The notes beneath the pieces were generated by a model. The model was not told the DNA's origin. It was given only the letters and a program-made list of their open reading frames with translations, and searched no databases. The translations under genes and the position numbers were made by a program. A stretch of DNA of 64,000 nt from Oscillospiraceae bacterium (GTDB taxonomy: Bacteria > Bacillota > Clostridia > Oscillospirales > Ruminococcaceae): positions 35,469-99,468 of the forward strand of contig JAAWRH010000008.1 of NCBI GenBank assembly GCA_022800935.1, read 5' to 3'. Below, in pieces: positions 50,535-58,198 of the stretch (the first letter of the stretch is position 1; each line of letters opens with the position of its first letter).

Positions 50535-51815
50535 TTATTTTTTTAAATCATCTCCCGGCAGACCCGTTTCTTTGCGGAGAATCGCCCCGGCGGAAATTTC
50601 CACCCCCTGAAAGGATACCTCCTCCATGGGGTGGTTGGCGCTGGCAATCCTCTCCCCCTCCCCGTTTTCCAGGGCGGAGACGGTAATTTCCCAGGGCTCC
50701 CTTCCGGGGGCCAGCACCTCCAGCCGGTCTCCTTCAAAGAACCGGTTGCGCTGGATAACAGACAGCCTGCCGGTCTCCGGGTCATACCCCTTGACCACTG
50801 CGGCGACGTCATAGGTGCGGATATATCCTCCATCCTCGTAACACTGCCCTTCCTCCGGCGGCCCGAAGTAAAAGCCGGTGCAGTACTGGCGGTGGCTGAC
50901 CTTTGTCACCTCCTCCCGCAGCCAGGCGGGAAGGCGGTAGCTGTCCGGGTCCTTCATATATTCGTCCACCGCCGCCCGGTAGGCGTTGGCGGTGCAGGCG
51001 GTATAGTAGAAGGACTTTGCCCGCCCCTCTATCTTAAAGCTGGTGATCCCCGCCTGGACCAGCTCCGGGATGTGCTCAATCATGCACAGATCCCTGGCGT
51101 TGTAGAGGTAGGTTCCCCCGTCCCGCTCCTCAACTGGGAAAAACTGTCCCGGCCGCTTTTCCTCCATCAGGTGGTATTTCCAGCGGCAGGGCTGGGCACA
51201 TTCCCCCCGGTTGGCGTCCCGGTGAATCATGTACTGGGAAATCAGGCAGCGCCCGGAAAAGGACACGCACATGGCCCCGTGAACAAAACACTCAATCTCC
51301 AGCTCTGGCGGGGTATTTTGGCGGATTCCCCGAATTTCCTCCAGGGAGAGCTCCCGCGCCAGGACAACTCGTTTGGCCCCCAGCTTATGGAGCTCGTTTG
51401 CCGTCAGGTAGTTGACCACCCCCGCCTGAGTGGAGATGTGGACGTCGATCTCCGGGACCAGGCGGCGGGCCTCCATCAGGATGCCGATATCCGCCACAAT
51501 CAGCGCGTCAACCCCCGCCTCTCCGGCAGACCGGAGGAAGGCAGGGAGCTGATCGATTTCGTTATTTCTCGGCAGGGTGTTGCAGGTCAGATAAAGCCTG
51601 ACCCTATGGGCGTGGCAGTAGTCCACCGCCCTTTTCAGCTCCTCCGGGCCGAAGTTGGCGGAGGCCGCCCGCATTCCAAAGGCCTTTCCGCCCAGGTACA
51701 CCGCGTCCGCTCCAAAGCGAACCGCCGCCTCCAGGCGCTCAAAATCCCCCGCCGGGGCGAGAACCTCCGGCGCTTTTATCCTGCTTTCTGTCCGCTCTGT
51801 CCTGCCGGTCAACAT
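50535..51815 (-). CDS. U32-family peptidase-like protein
   Basis: A 426-residue U32 protein. The N-terminal A-P-E-V-L-A-P-A-G and the core signature E-x-F-V-H-G-A-M-C-V-S-F-S-G-R-C near residue 175, followed by N-R-G-E-C-A-Q-P-C-R, are diagnostic; the cysteines can carry an iron-sulfur cluster. Relatives such as RlhA and UbiU/V act in RNA or ubiquinone hydroxylation with prephenate or other donors, so peptidase is probably a misnomer. The start at 51815 has GAAAGG about 9 bases upstream; the open frame reaches 51884 and would overlap mltG. It lies 65 bases downstream of mltG on the same strand. Confidence 0.9.
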   Translation of the reverse strand: MLTGRTERTESRIKAPEVLAPAGDFERLEAAVRFGADAVYLGGKAFGMRAASANFGPEELKRAVDYCHAHRVRLYLTCNTLPRNNEIDQLPAFLRSAGEAGVDALIVADIGILMEARRLVPEIDVHISTQAGVVNYLTANELHKLGAKRVVLARELSLEEIRGIRQNTPPELEIECFVHGAMCVSFSGRCLISQYMIHRDANRGECAQPCRWKYHLMEEKRPGQFFPVEERDGGTYLYNARDLCMIEHIPELVQAGITSFKIEGRAKSFYYTACTANAYRAAVDEYMKDPDSYRLPAWLREEVTKVSHRQYCTGFYFGPPEEGQCYEDGGYIRTYDVAAVVKGYDPETGRLSVIQRNRFFEGDRLEVLAPGREPWEITVSALENGEGERIASANHPMEEVSFQGVEISAGAILRKETGLPGDDLKK

Positions 51816-51880
51816 AAACAGCAACCTTTCCGCTCTGATTTTTCCCATGTCCAATGTCGGAAAAGACCTTTCCGGCATCA

Positions 51881-53287
51881 TCACGCCGCCGGGCCCGCCT
51901 CTGGCGCACTGGAGGTTTCAGGTGCCTCAGAAGATTCTGAAGGCTCGGAGGATTCAGCGCTGGCTGCAGCGGCAGAGGCGGCCGCCTCCTCCGCTTCCCG
52001 CTTCTTCACCTCCGCGTTCACCTGCTCCGCCGCCGCAATGTTGGCGTTGTGCTGCTCCAGTGTAGAGGCATAGTAGAAGTTTCCCTCATCGTCGGTGACA
52101 AAATAATAATAGTCGCTCTCCTCCGGGTACAGGGCCGCCCGTATGGCGTCCAGCCCCGGATTGCAGATGGCCCCCACCGGCAGTCCCACACATTTGTAGG
52201 TATTATACGCGTCGTACATTTCCTGGTTGGTGTAGCTCAGATATGGCTTGATGTTTTTGTTGACATAGAAAACCGTCACATCGGACTGTAAAAGCCTGCC
52301 CACCGCGTCGGGATTGTTGATGCGGTTGTGGAACACCGAGGAAACTCTAGTCATCTCCTGGTAGCCGCCGCCGCTGGCCTCCGCCTGGATGATGGAGGCC
52401 AGGGTGACGGTCTGGTCCAGCGTCATGTTCATCTCCTCCATGCGCTCGCTCAGGTCAGCGGTGATCATCTCGTTAAACCGCACCAGGAAACGGTTGGCCG
52501 CCGACTTGGGATTCTCTCCGATATAGAAATTGTAAGTATCCGGGAAAAGATATCCCTCCAGCCTGTAAAAGCGGTTGGCACTTTCGGGGATGAGGGTTTC
52601 AAAGTCAAACTTAAAGTCCTCCGTTTGCAGGGCGTTGATGAATTTGTCCCGGTCACAGACACCGTTTTTGTCCAACAGGTCCGCAATCTCGTTGACGGTG
52701 AGCCCCTCCCGGAAGACAATCTCCGCCTCCCCCGCCGCCGTGGAGCCGATGGGACTGCACAGGGAATCATAGATGTGGTCAAAGGACATATTATCGTTTA
52801 CCACATGCTTGCCCGGTTCCAGCTCGGTATCTTCAATATTTTTCAGCTTGGCGTACAGGCGGAAAATCAGCGGGGAGGATATCACCTGGTTCTCCTCCAG
52901 CATCTTGGAGACCTCATGAATGGTCATCCCCTCCTCCACCACAAACTCCATGGGCATATCGTCCTGGTCCAGTCCCAGGAAATCAAAGGCCCCCGTCAGC
53001 AGAAAGTGGGATAAAAAGCCGCAGACCGCCAGGGAAATCACCACCACGAACACGGTTTCAAAGCCAAAGTAGATGCGCTTGACCGCGTTCCATATTTTGC
53101 GGCCCCTGCTCTCCTCTCCGTCATCCTCACCGCCGTCTTCCTCCGGTTCCTCCTGACGCTGGACGGGCCTCCGGTCCCCAACGGGCAGACGATCCAGAAG
53201 GTTGTCTGAGGCCGCCTGGTCTTCCACATCCTCTTTCCGGTCTATATTCCGCAGAATTTCGTTGATTTCGTCATCTCGTCTTTGCAA
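51881..53287 (-). CDS. mltG: Endolytic murein transglycosylase MltG
   Basis: A 468-residue MltG (YceG-like). The first 65 residues are acidic and cytoplasmic, a membrane helix follows at about 75-97, then the LysM-like part and the lytic domain with E-G-Y-L-F-P-D-T-Y at 244-252. The active-site region reads A-S-I-I-Q-A-E-A: the more conserved Glu is present (Glu303), while the neighbouring position, often Glu, is Gln301. The last 40 residues are Glu/Ala/Ser-rich. The enzyme cuts nascent glycan strands and sets their length. The start codon is TTG, with AAAGGA 9 bases upstream. The fthC gene lies 205 bases upstream. Confidence 0.92.
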   Translation of the reverse strand: MQRRDDEINEILRNIDRKEDVEDQAASDNLLDRLPVGDRRPVQRQEEPEEDGGEDDGEESRGRKIWNAVKRIYFGFETVFVVVISLAVCGFLSHFLLTGAFDFLGLDQDDMPMEFVVEEGMTIHEVSKMLEENQVISSPLIFRLYAKLKNIEDTELEPGKHVVNDNMSFDHIYDSLCSPIGSTAAGEAEIVFREGLTVNEIADLLDKNGVCDRDKFINALQTEDFKFDFETLIPESANRFYRLEGYLFPDTYNFYIGENPKSAANRFLVRFNEMITADLSERMEEMNMTLDQTVTLASIIQAEASGGGYQEMTRVSSVFHNRINNPDAVGRLLQSDVTVFYVNKNIKPYLSYTNQEMYDAYNTYKCVGLPVGAICNPGLDAIRAALYPEESDYYYFVTDDEGNFYYASTLEQHNANIAAAEQVNAEVKKREAEEAAASAAAASAESSEPSESSEAPETSSAPEAGPAA

Positions 53288-53492
53288 CTGTTCCCATCCT
53301 TTCCGGGAGAAGGCAGCCGGAATCTCCCTCTATACAGATTCTCGGCCCGCCATTCGTTTTCCAATGTTGACGCGGCGCGCCCGCCGCATATTCCATACGC
53401 TGTCTATCATACCGCAAATCCGAAAAAGAATCAAACCCCTGAATGGTATCTTTCGTGAATTTTATATGAATTTCCCTGTACCGGAGGGTCCG

Positions 53493-54110
53493 TCATCTGC
53501 GGGGCGGGCGCTTTCCACCGTCCTGCCGCCGTATGGTCCTCAGGTAATCCTCGGTCAGCAGCACATCCACCGGCACGTCGAACTTTCCCCTGGGCAGCCG
53601 GGAATGGACGCAGGCGCTGTAAATCGCCCCCACCTTCAGGCCCCGGTAACTGGACAGAAACCGATCATAGTACCCACCGCCGTATCCCAACCGGTAGCCC
53701 TCCAGGTCATACCCCAGGGCGGGTACAATGCAGATGCTTCTCCTGAAATCCGTCAGCTTTTTGCATCTGGAGACAATAGGTTCCATCACCCCAAAGCTCC
53801 CCTTTTCCATATCGTCCATGGAGCGTATCAGGTAAAACTCCATCAGCCGGGTCCCCTCAATGCACCGGGGCACGGCGACCCGCTTGCCCGCCGCCAGGGC
53901 ATCCTGAATGATGCCGCTGGTGTCCACCTCAATGCTCTTGGAGACATAGCAGAGAATAGTCCTGGCGCGGGGATACTGATACAGTCTCCGCAGCCTTCTG
54001 CGGATGCGCGCGTCCCGTTCCGCCTTATCCTGGGGGGCCATGGAACGGCGGTAGGCCTTGCTGTCCTCCCGGAGCTCTTTTTTATACGCCCGCAGATCTA
54101 CCTGCTGCAT
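53493..54110 (-). CDS. fthC: 5-formyltetrahydrofolate cyclo-ligase
   Basis: A 205-residue protein of the 5-FCL family, which converts 5-formyl-THF to 5,10-methenyl-THF with ATP. The signature near the C-terminus, G-Y-R-L-G-Y-G-G-G-Y-Y-D-R-F-L, is complete, and the N-terminal K-K-E-L-R and V-A-V-P-R-C segments fit. AAAGGAAA stands 9 bases before the ATG. The start overlaps the end of the DJ-1 gene by 13 bases. Its place in a group with thyX and tmk fits folate-linked thymidylate synthesis, because ThyX consumes methylene-THF. Confidence 0.93.
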   Translation of the reverse strand: MQQVDLRAYKKELREDSKAYRRSMAPQDKAERDARIRRRLRRLYQYPRARTILCYVSKSIEVDTSGIIQDALAAGKRVAVPRCIEGTRLMEFYLIRSMDDMEKGSFGVMEPIVSRCKKLTDFRRSICIVPALGYDLEGYRLGYGGGYYDRFLSSYRGLKVGAIYSACVHSRLPRGKFDVPVDVLLTEDYLRTIRRQDGGKRPPRR

Positions 54111-54643
54111 TGCATCGTTTCCTTTATCTTCTGCGCGGCGGCGTCCCCCTTCAGGCCCCTCACCAGGGCCAGGGCAAACTCCAGGGCCGCCCCTGCGCCC
54201 TTTGCCGTAATGATTTTTCCGTCTGTGCAGACGCTGTCCCCGGACAGCGCCGCCCCCTCCAGTGCGTCCTCAAAGCCGGGGAAGCAGACCGCCCGCTTTC
54301 CCTTCAGCAGCCCCTTATGCCCCAGCACAGAGGGAGCGGCGCAGATGGCGCAGATCCACGCGCCCTTTTCCGCCGCTTGGTCCAGCGCCCGCTGAACGAC
54401 GGGGTTGTTTTCCAGGTTGGTGGTTCCCGGCATTCCCCCTGGCAGCACCACCATCTCCATGTCCGCAAGAGAGCCGGCCTCGTCGATAGTTGTATCGCAT
54501 ATCACTGAGATATTGTGGGAACCGGTCACTGTCCTGGAGCCTACGCCCACGGTTGTCACCGGAATCCCGGCCCGGCGGAGCACATCCACAGGGCTCAGCG
54601 CCTCCAGTTCCTCAAATCCGTCCGCCAAAAAAATATACACCAT
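54098..54643 (-). CDS. DJ-1/PfpI-family protein
   Basis: A 181-residue DJ-1 superfamily protein. The N-terminal F-L-A-D-G-F-E-E-L-E-A carries the conserved Glu, and the nucleophile-elbow cysteine lies in C-A-I-C-A-A-P (second Cys, near residue 104). Close relatives (YajL, ThiJ-like) are linked to oxidative stress protection or glyoxalase activity; the exact role is not settled. The ATG at 54643 has AAAGGA 8 bases upstream; an ATG ten codons earlier lacks a site. It overlaps fthC by 13 bases, which suggests translational coupling. Confidence 0.9.
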   Translation of the reverse strand: MVYIFLADGFEELEALSPVDVLRRAGIPVTTVGVGSRTVTGSHNISVICDTTIDEAGSLADMEMVVLPGGMPGTTNLENNPVVQRALDQAAEKGAWICAICAAPSVLGHKGLLKGKRAVCFPGFEDALEGAALSGDSVCTDGKIITAKGAGAALEFALALVRGLKGDAAAQKIKETMQCSR

Positions 54644-54676
54644 ACGGGTCATCCTTTCTCTGTTCTGAGTCATTTT

Positions 54677-55588
54677 TCAGTCCAACGCGATCCCCATAAA
54701 GCCGCGGGTTCGAGTACCGCCGCCCTGTAAATCCAAAAGCTCTTTCTTATATTTTATCATCCCAAAGGGATGTAATACAGCCTTTTCCGTAATTTTTTCC
54801 GGAAAATTTCCAAAATTCTCCGGCAGCCGGAAGATCACAGACTTCCCGCTCCAGTATGCTGCCAGGACGTCCAATAATTCCTCAGTGATTCCTCCGGAAA
54901 ACACCGTCTCCTTGACAACCGCCGTCCCCTTCTCCAGGCAGGTAAACAGACAAAAGCCCTTTCCCATTCCCCCTTCAACGGCCAAAGCGCCGCCGTCCTG
55001 GGCTTCGGCCTCCCGGCAGAGAAAGGTAAGCGTCTCCTCCCCCCATTTGAGGCAGGCGTCCCGGCGCTCCGGCAGTGCTTCGGCATACAGCGCCGCAAAG
55101 CGCTCCGCCGAAATCCGCTCTATCCTGAGCCGTGGAAAATCCGCTCCCGTCCGGAGCTTTCGGGACACTTCCCGGATGTAAAAGGCGGTTTCAAAACCAA
55201 ACCGCCGGTAGAACCCGTACAGGGAATCGCTGGCCGGGTGCAGGCAGGTAAAATCCTCCCCCCGCCCTTCGGTCAGCCGCTGGGCAAACTCCAGCATCGT
55301 CCCCGCATGGCCCCTTCCGCGGAAATCCGGATGGGTCGCGACGGCGTAAATATACCGCCCGTGCATCCCCTCCAGGCTGACCGGCAGCAGGAACAGCATG
55401 GCCGCCAGCCCTCCGCCGTCCAACGAAAGAACGGTATCCTCCGGGCGAAAGGCGGTGCTGCCCAGAAAAACAGAGGTGTAGTCGGGCCCGTCCCCAAAGA
55501 CCGTTTTCCACAAACCGCTCAACTGTTTTTTCAACGCGTCGGGAGAAATCCGGCTCCCCCGGAGATAATCCGAACCGGTCAGTACCAT
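54677..55588 (-). CDS. GNAT-family N-acetyltransferase
   Basis: A 303-residue protein with a GNAT domain in the first half: the acetyl-CoA loop reads V-A-T-H-P-D-F-R-G-R-G-H-A-G near residue 85, followed by F-Y-R-R-F-G-F. The second half looks like a second degenerate acyltransferase or SCP2-like domain, as in Eis-type proteins. The acceptor is unknown. The start at 55588 lies 10 bases after the tmk stop codon, with GGGGTG 5 bases upstream. The frame opens further upstream inside tmk, which I reject. Confidence 0.85.
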   Translation of the reverse strand: MVLTGSDYLRGSRISPDALKKQLSGLWKTVFGDGPDYTSVFLGSTAFRPEDTVLSLDGGGLAAMLFLLPVSLEGMHGRYIYAVATHPDFRGRGHAGTMLEFAQRLTEGRGEDFTCLHPASDSLYGFYRRFGFETAFYIREVSRKLRTGADFPRLRIERISAERFAALYAEALPERRDACLKWGEETLTFLCREAEAQDGGALAVEGGMGKGFCLFTCLEKGTAVVKETVFSGGITEELLDVLAAYWSGKSVIFRLPENFGNFPEKITEKAVLHPFGMIKYKKELLDLQGGGTRTRGFMGIALD

Positions 55589-55598
55589 GGCGGCACCC

Positions 55599-56267
55599 CT
55601 ATTCCAGGCCGACAGCCGCCGCGCAGCGCCGGGCCACTTCCTCAATCGATAAAATGCTCTCCCCCTCATTGCAGGGGATCACAGTCCATCCCTCCCGCTC
55701 CGCGGCGTAAAGGGCCGATTCCCGGCAGCTCCGCAGGTAGGCCGTGTCCGCCTCGTGGATGTCCTTTTTGCTCTCGTCCCCATGGTAGCGCGCCGACAGC
55801 AGACGGGCTGACAGGGAGGGGTCCATATCCAGGAAGAGCACCCGGTCCGGCTCCGGCAGGCCCAGCTTGCGGTATTCAAATTCCTTGACCCATTCCCGAA
55901 AACCGTCCCATTCGTCCCTGGGCAGTTTCCCCATCTGGTGGATCATGTTGGAGGTGGCGTACCGGTTTGCCAGAATGTCCACCCCCGCACAATAATCCGC
56001 CTCCCAGAACCTGCGGTAGCTGGCATAGCGGTCCACCGCGTAAAAGCTGGAGGCGGCATAGGCGTTCACATCCCCCGCCCTTTGGCCGAACTCCCCCGCC
56101 AGGTACATCTTCACCAGCGCCGCCGAGGGACTCTCATAGTCCGGAAAGGACACCAGCCGCGCCCCCCTGGGATTGTGCCGCGCCATGGCCTCCGCCAGCA
56201 GGCCGCTTTGGGTGGCCTTTCCGCTCCCGTCCAGACCGTCTATTACAATCAGCTTTCCCCTTGCCAT
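55599..56267 (-). CDS. tmk: Thymidylate kinase-like protein
   Basis: A 222-residue P-loop kinase. The P-loop is G-L-D-G-S-G-K-A-T-Q at about 11-20, with Ala in place of the usual Thr or Ser before the final Thr. The DR motif region (N-R-Y-A-T-S-N) and a LID with K-K-D-I-H-E-A-D are typical of a clostridial branch of dTMP kinases. It would phosphorylate dTMP to dTDP in the cytoplasm. It is 17 bases downstream of thyX, whose product makes dTMP, and this supports the call. AGGACAGGG precedes the ATG. Confidence 0.85.
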   Translation of the reverse strand: MARGKLIVIDGLDGSGKATQSGLLAEAMARHNPRGARLVSFPDYESPSAALVKMYLAGEFGQRAGDVNAYAASSFYAVDRYASYRRFWEADYCAGVDILANRYATSNMIHQMGKLPRDEWDGFREWVKEFEYRKLGLPEPDRVLFLDMDPSLSARLLSARYHGDESKKDIHEADTAYLRSCRESALYAAEREGWTVIPCNEGESILSIEEVARRCAAAVGLE

Positions 56268-56284
56268 GCCCTGTCCTCTTTTCT

Positions 56285-57070
56285 TTATTTGGATTTTACC
56301 GCTTCGCTTTGTATCCGCCGGTATTCGGCGCGGACCTCATCCATCCTTCCGCAGCTCATCTTCCCCTCGGTACAGGCGCCGCCAAGGCACCCCGGCCCGC
56401 TGTGGGCAAAGATATGGGGTGCAATGGGATACACCAAAGCATACATCTGCTTGGCCACCTCCCGGATTTCCCACTGGGCCCGGTTGCAGCAGCGCAGGCG
56501 GAAGAAGTTTTGCAGGCTGCGGGCGTTCATGGTGACTACCATCCGGGTGTCGCAGGCGTTGGGCAACACAAAGCGGGCGTCCTCATTGGCCAGCTTGGAG
56601 GCGGCCCGGCGGGCCTCCTTTTCATCCTCCCCCTCTGCCGTCAGGCGGGCGGTGTGGGCCTCTGTCAGGATGGTCTGGAGCCTTTCATAGTACTCATTGC
56701 AGGCGTTCATCGCCTCCCGAAGCAGGGCCTCCGCCTCCGGAATCCCCTGGATGGAGGGCGGCGTGATATAGGGGAAGTCCGCCTTGCTGACATACCGCTG
56801 GCTCTGTACGCTGTAGGAAGCGATGCGGTGCCGTGTTATCTGGGCCAGAAACGCCCTGGAAACCCCTTCAATCCCAAAGGTAAAGGTGATATGTTCAATT
56901 GGACTTTCATGACCCAGGCCGGAGAGCATCTCCAGAAAATCAGCGGTTTTCTGCTCGTCCAATTTATCAAGCAATGTCTGTACGCCGCTTTTGCTGTAGC
57001 ACAGCTTTGCCGCAGCCGCGACAACCTTTTCCGGCTCCGGCGTATGGGTGATCAGCGTCACTGTGGGCAT
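56285..57070 (-). CDS. thyX: FAD-dependent thymidylate synthase
   Basis: A 261-residue ThyX. The family motif R-H-R-x-x-S-x-x-x-x-S-x-R-Y is complete (R-H-R-I-A-S-Y-S-V-Q-S-Q-R-Y, near residue 85). Late residues N-A-R-S-L-Q-N-F-F-R-L-R and a Cys-rich end are also typical. The enzyme makes dTMP from dUMP with methylene-THF, FAD and NADPH. AAAGGAGG stands 6 bases before the ATG. It heads a minus-strand group with tmk, a GNAT gene, DJ-1, fthC, mltG and the U32 gene, and has a good promoter. Confidence 0.95.
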   Translation of the reverse strand: MPTVTLITHTPEPEKVVAAAAKLCYSKSGVQTLLDKLDEQKTADFLEMLSGLGHESPIEHITFTFGIEGVSRAFLAQITRHRIASYSVQSQRYVSKADFPYITPPSIQGIPEAEALLREAMNACNEYYERLQTILTEAHTARLTAEGEDEKEARRAASKLANEDARFVLPNACDTRMVVTMNARSLQNFFRLRCCNRAQWEIREVAKQMYALVYPIAPHIFAHSGPGCLGGACTEGKMSCGRMDEVRAEYRRIQSEAVKSK

Positions 57071-57135
57071 GGCGGTTCCTCCTTTATGAATTTTTTCAAA
57101 TTTTCCGCCGTTCTACAGGCGGCGGGTCTCCCGAT

Positions 57136-57164
57136 ATTCTACCACATATTTCACATAATGGCAA
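57136..57164 (-). promoter_or_regulatory. Promoter of the thyX group
   Basis: On the minus strand, TTGCCA (57159-57164), a 17-base spacer, TAGAAT (57136-57141) with a TG one base before the -10 box. A GCCGCC...GGCGG hairpin lies in the leader. Confidence 0.7.
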
Positions 57165-57176
57165 TGAAAATAAAAA

Positions 57177-57211
57177 AAAGCCAGATGTAAAACCTCTTAC
57201 ACCTGGCTTTT
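57177..57211 (-). terminator. Terminator of the ECF transporter gene
   Basis: Stem AAAAGCCAG-x-TGTAA (57177-57190) with its complement (57197-57211), one mismatch, a 6-base loop, and a run of eight T on the minus strand. It begins 23 bases after the ECF gene stop codon. Confidence 0.85.
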
Positions 57212-57233
57212 GTTCTGTTTGGAGAGTAGACGC

Positions 57234-57848
57234 TTATACTTCGGCCGCGGGCTTGGGCGGGAAGATTTTCCCATAGACGCCGGACTTCTTCATCACCGTG
57301 ATAAAGGCGGGCAGCAGGAGGATAGAGGCGACAATGGCGATGACAGCGTTGATGGTGGAGGACATCAGCTTAGTGACCAAACTACCCATCACCGCCTCCA
57401 GGGCGTTTTTCTGGAGATAGTAGCTGCTGATAAAGGATTTCCCCAGATAGAGGATGATATACGCCACCTCACCCAAAACACACCCAGTGATGTTTTTGGG
57501 AAGGCTCTTCCCTTCCGCGCCGCCGCTGCGGGAAACCACGCCGGCAATAAAGGCCATGATGAACTTAAACAGGAAGGTAAAGGGGGCCCCGGCCACAAAG
57601 GCGGGATCGGTCAGGTCATAGAACATAGTTCCAACCCCTGCCGCCAAACCGCCCCGGAGGCCGCCCAGCAGCATACCGGAGAGCAGACAGACGGTATTGC
57701 CCAGATGTATCATGGTCTTGCCCATAGGGGTGGGAATATCTATTTTGATATAGATGGCAGCAAAGCACAGCGCGGCCATCAGCCCCACGGCCACAATATC
57801 GTAAGTACCCACTTTTTTAGGGGAAGCGTTTTGATTTTGTACAGACAT
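57234..57848 (-). CDS. ECF transporter S component
   Basis: A 204-residue membrane protein with about six hydrophobic helices. The stretches I-H-L-G-N-T-V-C-L-L-S-G-M-L-L-G-G and Y-D-L-T-D-P together with A-P-F-T-F-L-F-K are typical of a Firmicute branch of substrate-binding S components for vitamins or their precursors. No energising module is near, so it would share the common ECF-T/A module. The substrate cannot be named and no riboswitch was recognised upstream. The ATG at 57848 has AGGGG 11 bases upstream; the open frame further upstream crosses the promoter. Confidence 0.85.
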   Translation of the reverse strand: MSVQNQNASPKKVGTYDIVAVGLMAALCFAAIYIKIDIPTPMGKTMIHLGNTVCLLSGMLLGGLRGGLAAGVGTMFYDLTDPAFVAGAPFTFLFKFIMAFIAGVVSRSGGAEGKSLPKNITGCVLGEVAYIILYLGKSFISSYYLQKNALEAVMGSLVTKLMSSTINAVIAIVASILLLPAFITVMKKSGVYGKIFPPKPAAEV

Positions 57849-57885
57849 GAATAATAACACCCCTTTTATAATAATGAACCCTTTG

Positions 57886-57903
57886 GCGGAGCGGCCGCTC
57901 CGC
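57886..57903. repeat. Perfect 18-bp GC-rich palindrome in the ECF gene leader
   Basis: GCGGAGCGGCCGCTCCGC is its own complement. It lies between the ECF promoter and start codon, so it forms a hairpin early in the transcript. No T-run follows, so it is not a terminator; an attenuation or protein-binding role is open. Confidence 0.6.
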
Positions 57904-57924
57904 TTCCGCCTCTTGACAGTCTCT

Positions 57925-57954
57925 ATTATAACCAATGGGGAAGGGAATCTGCAA
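57925..57954 (-). promoter_or_regulatory. Promoter of the ECF transporter gene
   Basis: On the minus strand, TTGCAG (57949-57954), an 18-base spacer and TATAAT (57925-57930). It stands back to back with the fbp promoter. Both lie in the 350-base gap 57849-58198, which holds no further gene that I can support. Confidence 0.65.
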
Positions 57955-57970
57955 ACCGGCAAAAATGGGA

Positions 57971-57999
57971 TTGCATCTCAGCGGAATTGGTAATATAAT
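57971..57999 (+). promoter_or_regulatory. Promoter of fbp
   Basis: TTGCAT (57971-57976), a 17-base spacer and TATAAT (57994-57999). The leader to the fbp start is about 195 bases, AT-rich, without a recognised motif. Confidence 0.65.
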
Positions 58000-58198
58000 A
58001 TAGATTAAGCAGAGGCTTTCAGAAAGTTTTTATCCAAAAGGAACATAGAAAAATAGGTATTTTCCGTCTGGCAGAGCTAAACCGGCAAATACACTCAAAA
58101 ATGTGCTGCGTAAAAGACGCTGATTATGCAGTTCGCTGAAAATTTAAGGAAAAGGAGAGTCTGTCCAGCTCCCTTTCCGCCGACAAGGGGGACCCACC

